Origin: Mycobacterium sp. 1164985.4
Lineage (GTDB): Bacteria; Actinomycetota; Actinomycetes; Mycobacteriales; Mycobacteriaceae
Direction of reading: 5' to 3'
NCBI RefSeq assembly: GCF_001668575.1
Contig: NZ_LZMD01000111.1
Location: forward strand, 62,001 to 126,000
Length of the DNA: 64,000 nucleotides
A program made the position numbers and the translations under genes. Positions 8,211-23,687 of this stretch are shown one piece after another; positions within the stretch are counted from its first letter, which is position 1, and every line of letters starts with the position of its first letter. The notes below the pieces were generated by a model that saw only the letters and a program-made list of their open reading frames with translations, was not told the origin of the DNA and made no database searches.

Positions 8211-9293
8211 GTGGGCATTGGTATCCAGATTGAAGGACTGACCAAGTCCTTCGGCCCCCAGCGAATCTGGGAGGACGTCACCTTCGACTTGCCGCCGGGT
8301 GAGGTCAGCGTTCTGCTCGGCCCCTCGGGTACCGGTAAATCCGTGTTCTTGAAGTCCCTCATCGGGCTGCTGCGCCCCGAGCGCGGCAAGATCATCGTCG
8401 ACGGCACCGACGTGATCCAGTGCACCGCCAAGGAGCTCTACGAGATCCGCACGCTCTTCGGCGTGATGTTCCAGGACGGTGCGCTCTTCGGCTCGATGAG
8501 CCTCTACGACAACACCGCTTTCCCTTTGCGTGAGCACACCAAGAAGAAGGAAAGCGAGATCCGCCAGATCGTCATGGAGAAGCTCGAGCTGGTCGGTCTG
8601 GCCGGCGACGAGAACAAGTTCCCCGGCGAGATCTCCGGTGGTATGCGCAAGCGTGCCGGCCTGGCGCGCTCGCTGGTGCTCGACCCGCAGATCATCCTCT
8701 GCGACGAGCCCGACTCGGGTCTGGACCCGGTTCGTACCGCCTACTTGAGCCAGCTGCTCATCGACATCAACGCGCAGATCGACTGCACGATCCTCATCGT
8801 GACCCACAACATCAACATCGCCCGCACCGTGCCCGACAACATGGGCATGCTGTTCCGCAAGCACCTGGTGATGTTCGGGCCGCGCGAAGTGCTGTTGACC
8901 AGCGACGAACCCGTCGTTCGGCAGTTCCTCAACGGTCGTCGTATCGGCCCGATCGGCATGTCCGAGGAGAAGGACGAGTCGACGATGGCCGAAGAGCAGG
9001 CCATGATCGACGCCGGTCACCACGACGGTGGCGTCGAGGAGATCGAGGGTGTGCCGCCGCAGATCCAGGCGACGCCCGGTATGCCCGAGCGCCAGGCCGT
9101 CTACCGCCGGCAGGCCCGGGTGCGCGAGATCATGCACACCCTGCCGCCCAAGGCGCAGGAAGCCATCCGCGACGATCTCGAAGGCACGCACCAGTACCAG
9201 TCGCATTCGATCCCGGACGTCGACTCGACGAGCCGGCATCGCACGGCCGAGGACGACGCCCCGACCGGCGCCATCCCGCGCGCGCAGCAGTAG
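8211..9293 (+). CDS. mkl: Mce-transporter ATPase Mkl (MceG)
   Basis: A 360-residue ABC ATPase, the shared energy-coupling subunit for Mce lipid and sterol importers in mycobacteria. Walker A GPSGTGKS at 37-44, ABC signature SGGMRKRAG beginning at residue 142, Walker B IILCDEP with Asp165-Glu166, then the H-loop in VTHNI. A C-terminal extension beyond the ATPase core (about residues 260-360) is typical of MceG and is rich in charged residues. The GTG at 8211 is chosen because GGAAGGA lies 7 bases upstream; a TTG at 8193 is in frame but has no ribosome site. A molybdoenzyme gene follows 9 bases later. Confidence 0.95.
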   Translation: MGIGIQIEGLTKSFGPQRIWEDVTFDLPPGEVSVLLGPSGTGKSVFLKSLIGLLRPERGKIIVDGTDVIQCTAKELYEIRTLFGVMFQDGALFGSMSLYDNTAFPLREHTKKKESEIRQIVMEKLELVGLAGDENKFPGEISGGMRKRAGLARSLVLDPQIILCDEPDSGLDPVRTAYLSQLLIDINAQIDCTILIVTHNINIARTVPDNMGMLFRKHLVMFGPREVLLTSDEPVVRQFLNGRRIGPIGMSEEKDESTMAEEQAMIDAGHHDGGVEEIEGVPPQIQATPGMPERQAVYRRQARVREIMHTLPPKAQEAIRDDLEGTHQYQSHSIPDVDSTSRHRTAEDDAPTGAIPRAQQ

Positions 9294-9302
9294 GCCGCCA
9301 CC

Positions 9303-11624
9303 GTGGACGCCGAGCCCGCGGCTCGCGTTCCGAAAGCCCCGAGGACTCGCCTCGAGAAGGCGACGTTCTGCCGGATCTGCGAGCCGCTCTGCGGCATGAT
9401 CGCGACCGTCGAAGACGGCCGGCTGACCGAGCTGCGTCCCGATAAGGACCATCCGCTCTCGGCGGGATTCGCATGCCAGAAGGGCATCGCGTTCACGGAG
9501 GTAGTCAACGACCCCGACCGCGTCACCACTCCGCTGCGCAGACGCGCTCGCGCTGACGGTCTTCGCGCAAGCCCGCAAGCGGGAGGTGGCCCCACATCCG
9601 AAGGCGGCTTCGAAGCGGTGAGCTGGGACGAGGCGATGACCGACATCGCCGCCCGACTCGCTGACATCCACCGCAGGCACGGCGCCGGCGCGGTCGGCTG
9701 GTACTTCGGCAACCCGGGAGCGTTCAGCTACTCCTACACGCTGGCCCTCAACATGCTGATGGCCGGATTCGGGCTCGGTCTGTCAGGCCCCGGTCGCGGG
9801 CTGCACGTCTTCACCGCCGGTTCACAGGACGTGAACAACCGCTTCGTCGCCAGCCAGCTGCTCTACGGGTCGCCGCTCGCATTGCCGGTCCCCGACGTGT
9901 TGCGCACGGATTTCCTTGTGGTCATGGGCGCCAACCCGGTCGTCTCCCACGGCAGCGTGCTGACCGTGCCGCGGATCCGCGATCGCATGCACGACATCGT
10001 CAAACGCGGCGGCCGGGTGCTGGTGATCGACCCCCGACGGACCGAGACCGCGGCCCAGTTCGAATGGCTGGGCATCGTCCCGGACGGCGACGCCTACCTA
10101 CTGTTGTCGCTGCTGCACGTGATGTTCGGCGAAGGGCTCGTCGATCGGGCTCGACTGGAGCGGCAGGCCGACGGTGCACGGTGGCTCGAACGGTTGGCCG
10201 TGCCGTTCAGCCCCGAAGTCACCGAGGTGCACACCAGGATCGATTCCTCGACGGTGCGCGGCCTGGCCCGCGACCTCGTCCGCACGCAGCGAGCAGCGGT
10301 GTACGGCCGCGTCGGCACCAGCATCGGTGAGAACGGAACGCTGACGACGTACCTCTTGGACGCGGTCAACTTGGTCGCCGGCAATCTCGATGTGCCCGGC
10401 GGCAGTATGTTCGGCCGGCTCGGACTGCCAGGGGAGCGGTGGTTGAACATGGCCGGCGGGGCCCTGCTGCGCACCGTTTACCGGCGCAAGCGCTCGCGCA
10501 TCGGCGGCTTTCCGTCCGTCCTCGGGTCCGAGCCCGCGGGAGTGATGGCCAAGGAGATCACGACGCCGGGACGCGGACAGGTCAGGGCGCTCTTCGTCGG
10601 CGCGGGCAACCCGGTGCTGTCGGTGCCCAACGGCGACGAATTGGAGACCGCGTTGCAGTCTCTGGAGCTGATGGTCGGGATCGATCTTTACGTCAACGAG
10701 ACGCTCGCGCACTGCGATTACGTGCTGCCCGCGACGTCGATGTATGAGCGTGACGACTTCCCGCTGCCCTTCCAGACGCTCCAACCCACGCCGTTCCGAC
10801 AGGCCACCGAGGCCGTCATCGCGCCGGTGGGGCAGGCCCGCGCGGAGTGGGAGATCATCGACGAACTGACCGCCAGGATGTGGCGGTCGACGCCAGGCCT
10901 GACCATGCTCGCCGTCGTCCGAAAAACATTATCCGCGTTCGGCTTTCGCTTAAATCCCCGGATTCTGGTCGACGCGGTGATCCGGCTGGCCGAGGGTGGC
11001 GACCGGTTCGGCCGACGGGGCGGGTTGAGCTTCTCCAAGCTCACGGCGGACCATCCGCACGGCCTCGTCCTCGCCGGCCGTCTGCGCGCCGGCGTGCTGC
11101 GCGACACCGTCGTCTACCGCAGTCGTCGGGTGCGGCTCTGCCACGACGAGATCGCCGCCGAGGTCGACAAGCTGACGCGCCGCAGCGTCGTCGATGGCTA
11201 TTCGATGCGGCTGATCGGCATGCGTGAGGCGCGCTCGGAGAACTCGTGGATGCACAACTCGCCGCTGCTGATGCGCGGTGAGCGCATACATCGGGCGCGC
11301 CTGCACGTCGACGACGCGGCCACCCTCGGCATCGTCGACGGCGACGCCGTGCGCATCTCGTCGCCTTACGGCCAGATCGAGCTGCCGGTCCTCGTCACCA
11401 AGGACATCGTTGCCGGAGTGGTCGCGGTGCCGCACGGGTGGGGCCACAAGGGCACCGCCGGATGGCGTGTGGCCAACGGCGCCGGCGGTGCCAACGTCAA
11501 CCGGTTGATGTCCAGCGATCCCGCGGACATCGAGAGCCTGGCCGGGATGGCCCGGCTAACCGGCGTGCCCGTGCGCGTCGAGCGCGCGTCCGCGCAGGCC
11601 GAGCACGCGCAAACTTCCGCATAA
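9303..11624 (+). CDS. Molybdopterin-dependent oxidoreductase with N-terminal [4Fe-4S] motif
   Basis: A 773-residue DMSO-reductase-superfamily catalytic subunit, resembling formate dehydrogenase/nitrate reductase-like proteins. The N-terminus has a cluster motif C-x2-C-x3-C-x27-C (Cys23, 26, 30, 58). Molybdopterin-binding regions follow (WYFGNPGAFSYSY, VMGANPVVSHG, IDPRRTETA, GAGNPVLSVPN), and the C-terminus has the beta-barrel molydopterin-binding domain (SSPYGQIELPV, PHGWGHKG). There is no twin-arginine signal, so it is cytoplasmic. The GTG start is 9 bases after mkl. Residues about 81-101 are an in-frame insertion between normally adjacent conserved blocks (see the repeat entry). Substrate unknown. 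Confidence 0.88.
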   Translation: MDAEPAARVPKAPRTRLEKATFCRICEPLCGMIATVEDGRLTELRPDKDHPLSAGFACQKGIAFTEVVNDPDRVTTPLRRRARADGLRASPQAGGGPTSEGGFEAVSWDEAMTDIAARLADIHRRHGAGAVGWYFGNPGAFSYSYTLALNMLMAGFGLGLSGPGRGLHVFTAGSQDVNNRFVASQLLYGSPLALPVPDVLRTDFLVVMGANPVVSHGSVLTVPRIRDRMHDIVKRGGRVLVIDPRRTETAAQFEWLGIVPDGDAYLLLSLLHVMFGEGLVDRARLERQADGARWLERLAVPFSPEVTEVHTRIDSSTVRGLARDLVRTQRAAVYGRVGTSIGENGTLTTYLLDAVNLVAGNLDVPGGSMFGRLGLPGERWLNMAGGALLRTVYRRKRSRIGGFPSVLGSEPAGVMAKEITTPGRGQVRALFVGAGNPVLSVPNGDELETALQSLELMVGIDLYVNETLAHCDYVLPATSMYERDDFPLPFQTLQPTPFRQATEAVIAPVGQARAEWEIIDELTARMWRSTPGLTMLAVVRKTLSAFGFRLNPRILVDAVIRLAEGGDRFGRRGGLSFSKLTADHPHGLVLAGRLRAGVLRDTVVYRSRRVRLCHDEIAAEVDKLTRRSVVDGYSMRLIGMREARSENSWMHNSPLLMRGERIHRARLHVDDAATLGIVDGDAVRISSPYGQIELPVLVTKDIVAGVVAVPHGWGHKGTAGWRVANGAGGANVNRLMSSDPADIESLAGMARLTGVPVRVERASAQAEHAQTSA
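9541..9605 (+). repeat. Palindrome-containing in-frame insertion inside the molybdoenzyme gene
   Basis: About 63 bases encoding an Arg/Gly/Pro-rich stretch (RARADGLRASPQAGGG) separate the conserved TTPLRR from FEAVSWDEAM. The DNA contains the perfect inverted repeat CCCGCAAGCGGG (9572-9583), next to CTTCGCGCAAG. The insert keeps frame. It looks like a short repetitive element captured by the gene; this is inference. Confidence 0.45.
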
Positions 11625-11682
11625 GGCCGATTCGCGGCCGGCGAACCCGTTATCTTTCTCCCGTCGTCGAGCGGGAGAGGTC

Positions 11683-13668
11683 ATGGTCGACCGGTTTCTG
11701 ATGTGGTTGAGCGCGGGTGTCGTCGCCGCGGGAATGTCGGCGGCCATGGTCGCCGGGGCGGGCGTGGCGATCGCCGAGGACGGCTCGTCTTCGGACGGCG
11801 GTGGGACTAGCAGTTCCGAGTCGTCGAATTCGGCTGACAGTACGAAGGATTCGACCGATTCTCCGGCCGCCGCCGTGACCGGTGCGCAAACGCCCGGGTC
11901 GAACGCCACGCGCGCGCCCGGTGGCCCGCCACGCACCCGGGTCGGTGCTCGACGCGCGGACGATGTAACGGACTCGCCGAGAAAGTCCGACGCCCGCGAT
12001 GCGACGGACCGCCAGCCCGACCGGAAGCGCCGCGGTGCGGCCCGTGAGGACGCCGCCGCCACAACAGCGCAGGCAAACGACAGCACTCTCGCCGACAACC
12101 CCGCCAACGAAGGCCCCTCGAACGAAGGCCCGTCCACCGGAGGCGCCGCCAACGAAGACGCCGCGGTGGACGCCGGCACCGGCCAGGGGATAAAAACCGA
12201 CACCGTCACCGTCGAAGAGCAGGCCCCCGACGAGACGGTCGAAGAGGTCGTCGCCGACTCCCGCTCGGGCCGTGACCACGGCGCCGAGCAGACGACCGCC
12301 GCGCTCTCGCGCAACGTCACCCGCATCGCGGCGGACGAGCACACCGGCGTCCGAACCGAAACCGGCAAGGGCGCCACGACGACCGTCGCCGACACGACGG
12401 TCGGCACCGGCGCCCAGGCCACCGACGAGCGCACGGCGGTCGTCCTCGAGCAGTCGGAGGAGAACCTCGTTCAGCAGGAATTCGCGGTCCAGCAGGTGGC
12501 GTATGCGGCTCCGCTGACCGCGACCACAGCGACCGCGCCCCAGATTCCCACCCTCATCCGGGTGATCGGCACGATCGTGTTCGACCTCTATGCGCTGGCC
12601 ACCCGGATCTTCGGCGGCCCGCCGATCCTCCCGGCGAACAGCACGGTCACCGTGCGCTCCTCGACGCTGCGGATCGACTGCGCGTGCGCCGAGGGGGAGG
12701 GCAAGGAGGTCCCCGCCGACTGGTACATCCCCAAGACCGCCGAGGACGCGCCGCCGGACCGGCTCATCTACCTCCAGCACGGCTTCCTCGCCAGCGGCCC
12801 CTGGTACAGCCACACCGCGGCGGCGCTCGCCGAACGCACGAACAGCATCGTCGTCGCCCCGACGATCACCTCGAACTTCTTCGCCCTCGACGGGTGCTGG
12901 CTCGGAGGCGCGCCTATGCACGAGGCGATGGCGGGCCTGTTCAGCGCCGGGAACACGGCGCTGGCCGAGAGCGCACACGCGGCGGGTTACGACGGACCGA
13001 TCCCGGATCGCGTCGTGCTGATGGGCCACTCGCTGGGCGGTGGTGCGGTGTCCGGTATGGCGGGCCACATGGCCGGCGACGCGCGCGTCGACCGGCTTGC
13101 GGGGGTCGTGCTGCTCGACGGCGTGGCCCTGGGAGATCCGGCGCAGATGACGGAGGCGCTGAAGAAGGTTCCGCTCGACATCCCGGTCTACCAACTCGCC
13201 GCGCCGGTCTACATGTGGAACAACTTCGGCGCCGGCCTCGACGCGCTCGCCGCAGCGCGCCCCACCGGATTCATCGGCGTGACGTTGGTCAACGGCTCGC
13301 ACGTCGACTCCATGCGTGGCGGCAATCCCCTCATTCAGTTCGCCCAGGAGCTGGTCGCCGGGTTCACGCGGCCCGAGAACGCCGCGGCCGCGCAGATGTT
13401 GATGGTCGGCTGGGTCAACGACATGTTCGACCCCACCAGCCACGAAGGGCTCTACCTCGAGCGCGGTGAGCGGTACAGCTTCGACACCCCGGCAGGCAAG
13501 GCCAGCGTCGTCGCGCTGCCCAACACCCTGACCAAGCCGTACCTGCTGAACTTCCTGCGCCCGTTCATGTCGCTCGCCAACGGTCTCTTCAGCCTCGATC
13601 CGGTCTGCGCACGCGCGTCCGTCGGCTCGACCGGGGGCGGACACTGCAGCGACACGATCGCCGCGTGA
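11683..13668 (+). CDS. Secreted alpha/beta-hydrolase with long low-complexity N-terminal region
   Basis: A 661-residue exported protein. A signal peptide (residues about 1-31, ending ...AGVAIA) is followed by roughly 260 residues of Ser/Thr/Asp/Glu/Ala-rich, disordered sequence. A C-terminal alpha/beta-hydrolase domain (about 310-661) follows, with IYLQHGFLASGPWYS near the oxyanion loop and the nucleophile elbow GHSLGGG (Ser450). The ATG has GGGAGAGG upstream. Similar multi-domain mycobacterial surface esterases exist; the substrate is probably a lipid or ester, but this is inference. The acidic linker may span the cell envelope. It stands alone between the molybdoenzyme and rpoB. Confidence 0.8.
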   Translation: MVDRFLMWLSAGVVAAGMSAAMVAGAGVAIAEDGSSSDGGGTSSSESSNSADSTKDSTDSPAAAVTGAQTPGSNATRAPGGPPRTRVGARRADDVTDSPRKSDARDATDRQPDRKRRGAAREDAAATTAQANDSTLADNPANEGPSNEGPSTGGAANEDAAVDAGTGQGIKTDTVTVEEQAPDETVEEVVADSRSGRDHGAEQTTAALSRNVTRIAADEHTGVRTETGKGATTTVADTTVGTGAQATDERTAVVLEQSEENLVQQEFAVQQVAYAAPLTATTATAPQIPTLIRVIGTIVFDLYALATRIFGGPPILPANSTVTVRSSTLRIDCACAEGEGKEVPADWYIPKTAEDAPPDRLIYLQHGFLASGPWYSHTAAALAERTNSIVVAPTITSNFFALDGCWLGGAPMHEAMAGLFSAGNTALAESAHAAGYDGPIPDRVVLMGHSLGGGAVSGMAGHMAGDARVDRLAGVVLLDGVALGDPAQMTEALKKVPLDIPVYQLAAPVYMWNNFGAGLDALAAARPTGFIGVTLVNGSHVDSMRGGNPLIQFAQELVAGFTRPENAAAAQMLMVGWVNDMFDPTSHEGLYLERGERYSFDTPAGKASVVALPNTLTKPYLLNFLRPFMSLANGLFSLDPVCARASVGSTGGGHCSDTIAA

Positions 13669-14055
13669 ACGTAAAAGTCCACAACAACCCGTGTTATCTC
13701 TTGACGGACGGCCGCCGAAGGGTCAATCTGTTGGGCAGCAATGTATGGACGGGTGAGAAGGGTTGAGTCGCCAGCCAGCGCCTCGATGCGTTCCATACAT
13801 GCAGTTGGATTGTGGATGTTGAGGAATACGCCGTCCTGCGGTACTGTTGGACGTTGCGCTGGCTGCATCCTGCCCACCTAAACCCGCACCTGACACCGAA
13901 GTCCTAGCCTGAGCCCAGCTCAGTGATCTAGTCGCGTGCCGTGCGTTCGGGAAGTTTGTGGTCGTGAGTGGCCAGCCGAACCGACGCAGATATCGCGACG
14001 AGCGGACCGGTGTTCACCGGCACGATAGTCGCATGAGGTGCTGGAAGGATGCATC
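13669..14055 (+). promoter_or_regulatory. rpoB upstream region with putative promoter
   Basis: This 387-base interval holds no convincing gene. A good sigma-A-like promoter is -35 TTGAGG (13819-13824), 17-base spacer, -10 TACTGT (13842-13847), predicting a leader of about 200 bases. A second, weaker candidate is TTGACG (13701-13706) with CAATCT 17 bases on. Multiple promoters upstream of rpoB are known in mycobacteria; the exact starts here are inferred. Confidence 0.5.
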
Positions 14056-17541
<3,486 letters not shown>

Positions 17542-17589
17542 ATCTCTCCGATTGAATTTTTCTAGTCCCGCAAGGGGAAAGGGAGTTAC

Positions 17590-21534
<3,945 letters not shown>

Positions 21535-21556
21535 GACTACCGCCAACTAGTCACGC

Positions 21557-21592
21557 AAATGCCCCCGGGGTTCGCCCCGGGGGCATTTCGTA
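21557..21592 (+). terminator. Rho-independent terminator of rpoBC
   Basis: A perfect 14-bp stem, arms 21557-21570 (AAATGCCCCCGGGG) and 21575-21588 (CCCCGGGGGCATTT), closes a TTCG tetraloop at 21571-21574. The stem itself supplies the terminal ATTT tract. Confidence 0.9.
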
Positions 21593-21650
21593 TGGACGTG
21601 TCACGCGGTTGCACGAGCACTCGCTTTCCGGGGTGTCATCATTCGAGCTG

Positions 21651-22634
21651 ATGCTGGCGAATATCGCGTGGTTCCTCGCCGGGCTGACCGCGTTGATCGT
21701 CGGCGCCGAGGTGATGGTCAAGGGCGGGTCGCGGTTGGCGGCCCGGTTGGGCATCAGCGCGATCGTCGTGGGCCTGACCGTTGTGTCGATCGGGACCAGC
21801 ATGCCCGAGCTCGCTGTCGGCGTGACGGCTGCCAGTCAGGGGAGTGGGGCGCTGGCGGTCGGCAACATCGCCGGAACCAACGTCGTCAACCTCTTCCTGA
21901 TCCTCGGGTTGAGTGCGGCGATGGTGCCGTTGGTCCTGGAACTACGGACCATCCGCCTGGAGCTGCCCATGATGGCGGCGGCCGCACTGTTGTTGTTCGT
22001 GCTCGCGGCCGACGGGGTGATGACGCGGGTCGACGGGGCCATCCTGCTCGCCGGGGCGGTCGTCTACACCGGGGCGGTGATCTGGTCGGGCCACCGCGAA
22101 TCGCAAGCGGTCGTCCGGGAGTTCGCGGAGTCGTATGCCGAGGATGCAAAGGCAGAGCCCTCCGACGGTCACCGTCAGGCGCTGCGCGAGGTCGCGATGC
22201 TCGTCGGCGGCATCGTGCTCGTGGTCATCGGCGCCGAATGGCTCGTCGACGGTTCGGTCGGAATGGCCCGCGAGTTCGGCGTCTCCGATGCGCTGATCGG
22301 GCTCACCGTGGTGGCCATCGGAACCTCGGCGCCGGAACTGGTGACCACGGTGATGTCGACGCTGCGCGGTGACCGCGACATCGCGATCGGAAACCTGGTG
22401 GGCAGCAGCATCTACAACATCGCGCTGATACTCGGCGTCACCTGCCTGGTGCCCGCGCATGGCCTGGAGTTGCCGTCGAGCCTGGTGCGCATCGACATTC
22501 CGATCATGGTGATCGTCGCGCTGTTCTGCATTCCGATCTTCATCACCGGCCGACGGGTCAGCCGCACCGAGGGCCTGCTGATGGTGACGGCGTATCTGGG
22601 GTATCTGACCTTCCTGCTCACCACCCAGAGCTGA
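21651..22634 (+). CDS. Calcium/sodium antiporter (CaCA family, YrbG-like)
   Basis: A 327-residue inner-membrane cation exchanger with about ten hydrophobic segments. Two alpha-repeats define the CaCA superfamily: GTSMPELAVGVTAAS with GNIAGTNVVNLFLILG in the first half, and GTSAPELVTTVMS with GNLVGSSIYNIALILG in the second. The central loop (about 140-170) is charged and cytoplasmic. It exchanges Na+ (or H+) for Ca2+. The ATG at 21651 is used; an in-frame GTG at 21633 would add six residues, and neither has a strong ribosome site. It lies alone after the rpoBC terminator. Confidence 0.88.
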   Translation: MLANIAWFLAGLTALIVGAEVMVKGGSRLAARLGISAIVVGLTVVSIGTSMPELAVGVTAASQGSGALAVGNIAGTNVVNLFLILGLSAAMVPLVLELRTIRLELPMMAAAALLLFVLAADGVMTRVDGAILLAGAVVYTGAVIWSGHRESQAVVREFAESYAEDAKAEPSDGHRQALREVAMLVGGIVLVVIGAEWLVDGSVGMAREFGVSDALIGLTVVAIGTSAPELVTTVMSTLRGDRDIAIGNLVGSSIYNIALILGVTCLVPAHGLELPSSLVRIDIPIMVIVALFCIPIFITGRRVSRTEGLLMVTAYLGYLTFLLTTQS

Positions 22635-22673
22635 CCTATGCCGGCTGGCGCTCGGGGGCGGTGAACGCCTCCA

Positions 22674-22846
22674 GTCGGGCGGGCCCCTCAACGCGGCTCG
22701 TCCCTCGCCGCTTGATCGTCGCCCGCGTGGTTGGTTGGGCGGGCTCCTTAACGCGGCTCGTCCCTCGCCGCTTGATCGTCGCCCGCGTGGTTGGTCGGGC
22801 GTGCTCCTCAACGCGGCTCGTCCCTCGCCGCTTGATCGTCGCCCGC
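22674..22846 (+). repeat. 60-bp tandem repeat, nearly three copies
   Basis: Units at 22681-22740, 22741-22800 and 22801-22846 share an identical 37-base core running from AACGCGGCTCGTCC to TCGTCGCCCGC, with a few changes in the flanks. The period is exactly 60 bases, so every frame also shows a 20-residue repeat. Each core has a GCGGC...GCCGC inverted repeat. The array ends two bases before the -10 element of the endonuclease IV gene. Confidence 0.9.
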
Positions 22847-22847
22847 C

Positions 22848-22853
22848 TAGACT
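22848..22853 (+). promoter_or_regulatory. Putative -10 element for leaderless endonuclease IV mRNA
   Basis: TAGACT (TANNNT consensus) ends seven bases before the GTG at 22861, with no ribosome site between. The region where a -35 should lie is the last tandem-repeat unit, which has no TTGACA-like hexamer at the right distance. Confidence 0.5.
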
Positions 22854-22860
22854 TCCCTAC

Positions 22861-23613
22861 GTGCTTATCGGTTCTCACGTCCACGGTGACGACCCGCTCG
22901 CTGCGGCACAGGCCGACGGCGCTGACGTCGTGCAGTTCTTCCTCGGAAACCCGCAGAGCTGGAAGAAGCCCAAGCCCCGTGAGGACGCCGACGTGCTGAA
23001 GGCGTCGAGCATCCCGCTCTATGTCCACGCGCCGTATCTGATCAACGTCGCCTCCGCGAACAATCGGGTCCGGATCCCGTCGCGCAAGATCCTGCAGGAC
23101 ACCTGCGACGCGGCCGCCGAGGTCGGCGCGACGGCGGTTATTGTGCACGGCGGTCACGCCGACGACAAGGACTGGGACGCCGGTTTCGAACGCTGGGTCA
23201 AGGCGCTCGACTATCTCGAGACCGAGGTGCCGGTGTACCTGGAGAACACCGCGGGCGGCGACCACGCGATGGCCAGGCACTTCGACGTCATCGCCCGGTT
23301 GTGGGACCACATCGGAGACAAAGGCATCGGCTTCTGCCTGGACACCTGCCACGCCTGGGCCGCCGGTGAGGCGCTGGTCGACGCCGTCGACCGCATCAAG
23401 GCCATCACCGGGCGCATCGACCTGGTGCACTGCAACGACTCGCGGGACGCCGCCGGTTCCGGCGCAGACCGGCACGCCAACTTCGGCACCGGTCAGATCG
23501 ACCCTCAGCTGCTCGTAGCGGTCGTCAAGGCCGCCGGAGCCCCGGTGATCTGCGAGACCGCGGACGAGGGGCGCAAGGATGACATCGCATTTCTGCGCGA
23601 ACACCTCGACTAG
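22861..23613 (+). CDS. nfo: Endonuclease IV (apurinic/apyrimidinic endonuclease)
   Basis: A 250-residue zinc-dependent AP endonuclease of base-excision repair (M. tuberculosis End, Rv0670). Conserved TIM-barrel metal-site motifs are present in order: IGSHVHG, HAPYLINVASANN, VHGGH, VYLENTAGG, GFCLDTCHAWAAGE, VHCNDSRDAAGSG, and ICETADEG. Its length is close to the family's usual 250-280. The open frame continues upstream through the 60-bp repeat, but the conserved start VLIGSH and the leaderless -10 place the true start at the GTG 22861. Confidence 0.95.
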   Translation: MLIGSHVHGDDPLAAAQADGADVVQFFLGNPQSWKKPKPREDADVLKASSIPLYVHAPYLINVASANNRVRIPSRKILQDTCDAAAEVGATAVIVHGGHADDKDWDAGFERWVKALDYLETEVPVYLENTAGGDHAMARHFDVIARLWDHIGDKGIGFCLDTCHAWAAGEALVDAVDRIKAITGRIDLVHCNDSRDAAGSGADRHANFGTGQIDPQLLVAVVKAAGAPVICETADEGRKDDIAFLREHLD

Positions 23614-23674
23614 CTGGCTGGTCACGATCCGCTAACCGAACGGTCCTCGAACCGTGGGTGACCTCGGGGTGAAC

Positions 23675-23680
23675 TAGATT
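23675..23680 (+). promoter_or_regulatory. Putative -10 element for leaderless PAP2 gene mRNA
   Basis: TAGATT ends seven bases before the GTG at 23688, matching the arrangement before the endonuclease IV gene; no ribosome site is present. Confidence 0.45.
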
Positions 23681-23687
23681 CATCCGG

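Noticed and set aside
13452..13877. Reverse-strand gene spanning the end of the secreted hydrolase and the rpoB upstream region
   Set aside because: No ribosome site, no recognisable domain, and half of it overlaps a real gene.
14038..14055. GTG 14038 as the rpoB start
   Set aside because: Possible, but the GAAGGA ribosome site lies inside this extra segment and points to the TTG at 14056.
22674..22846. CRISPR array
   Set aside because: Units are directly adjacent with no unique spacers, and there are no cas genes.
22681..22860. Open frames through the 60-bp repeats as an extended nfo or a repeat protein
   Set aside because: A 60-base period leaves all frames open; endonuclease IV begins at the conserved VLIGSH, and no ribosome site precedes the repeat frames.
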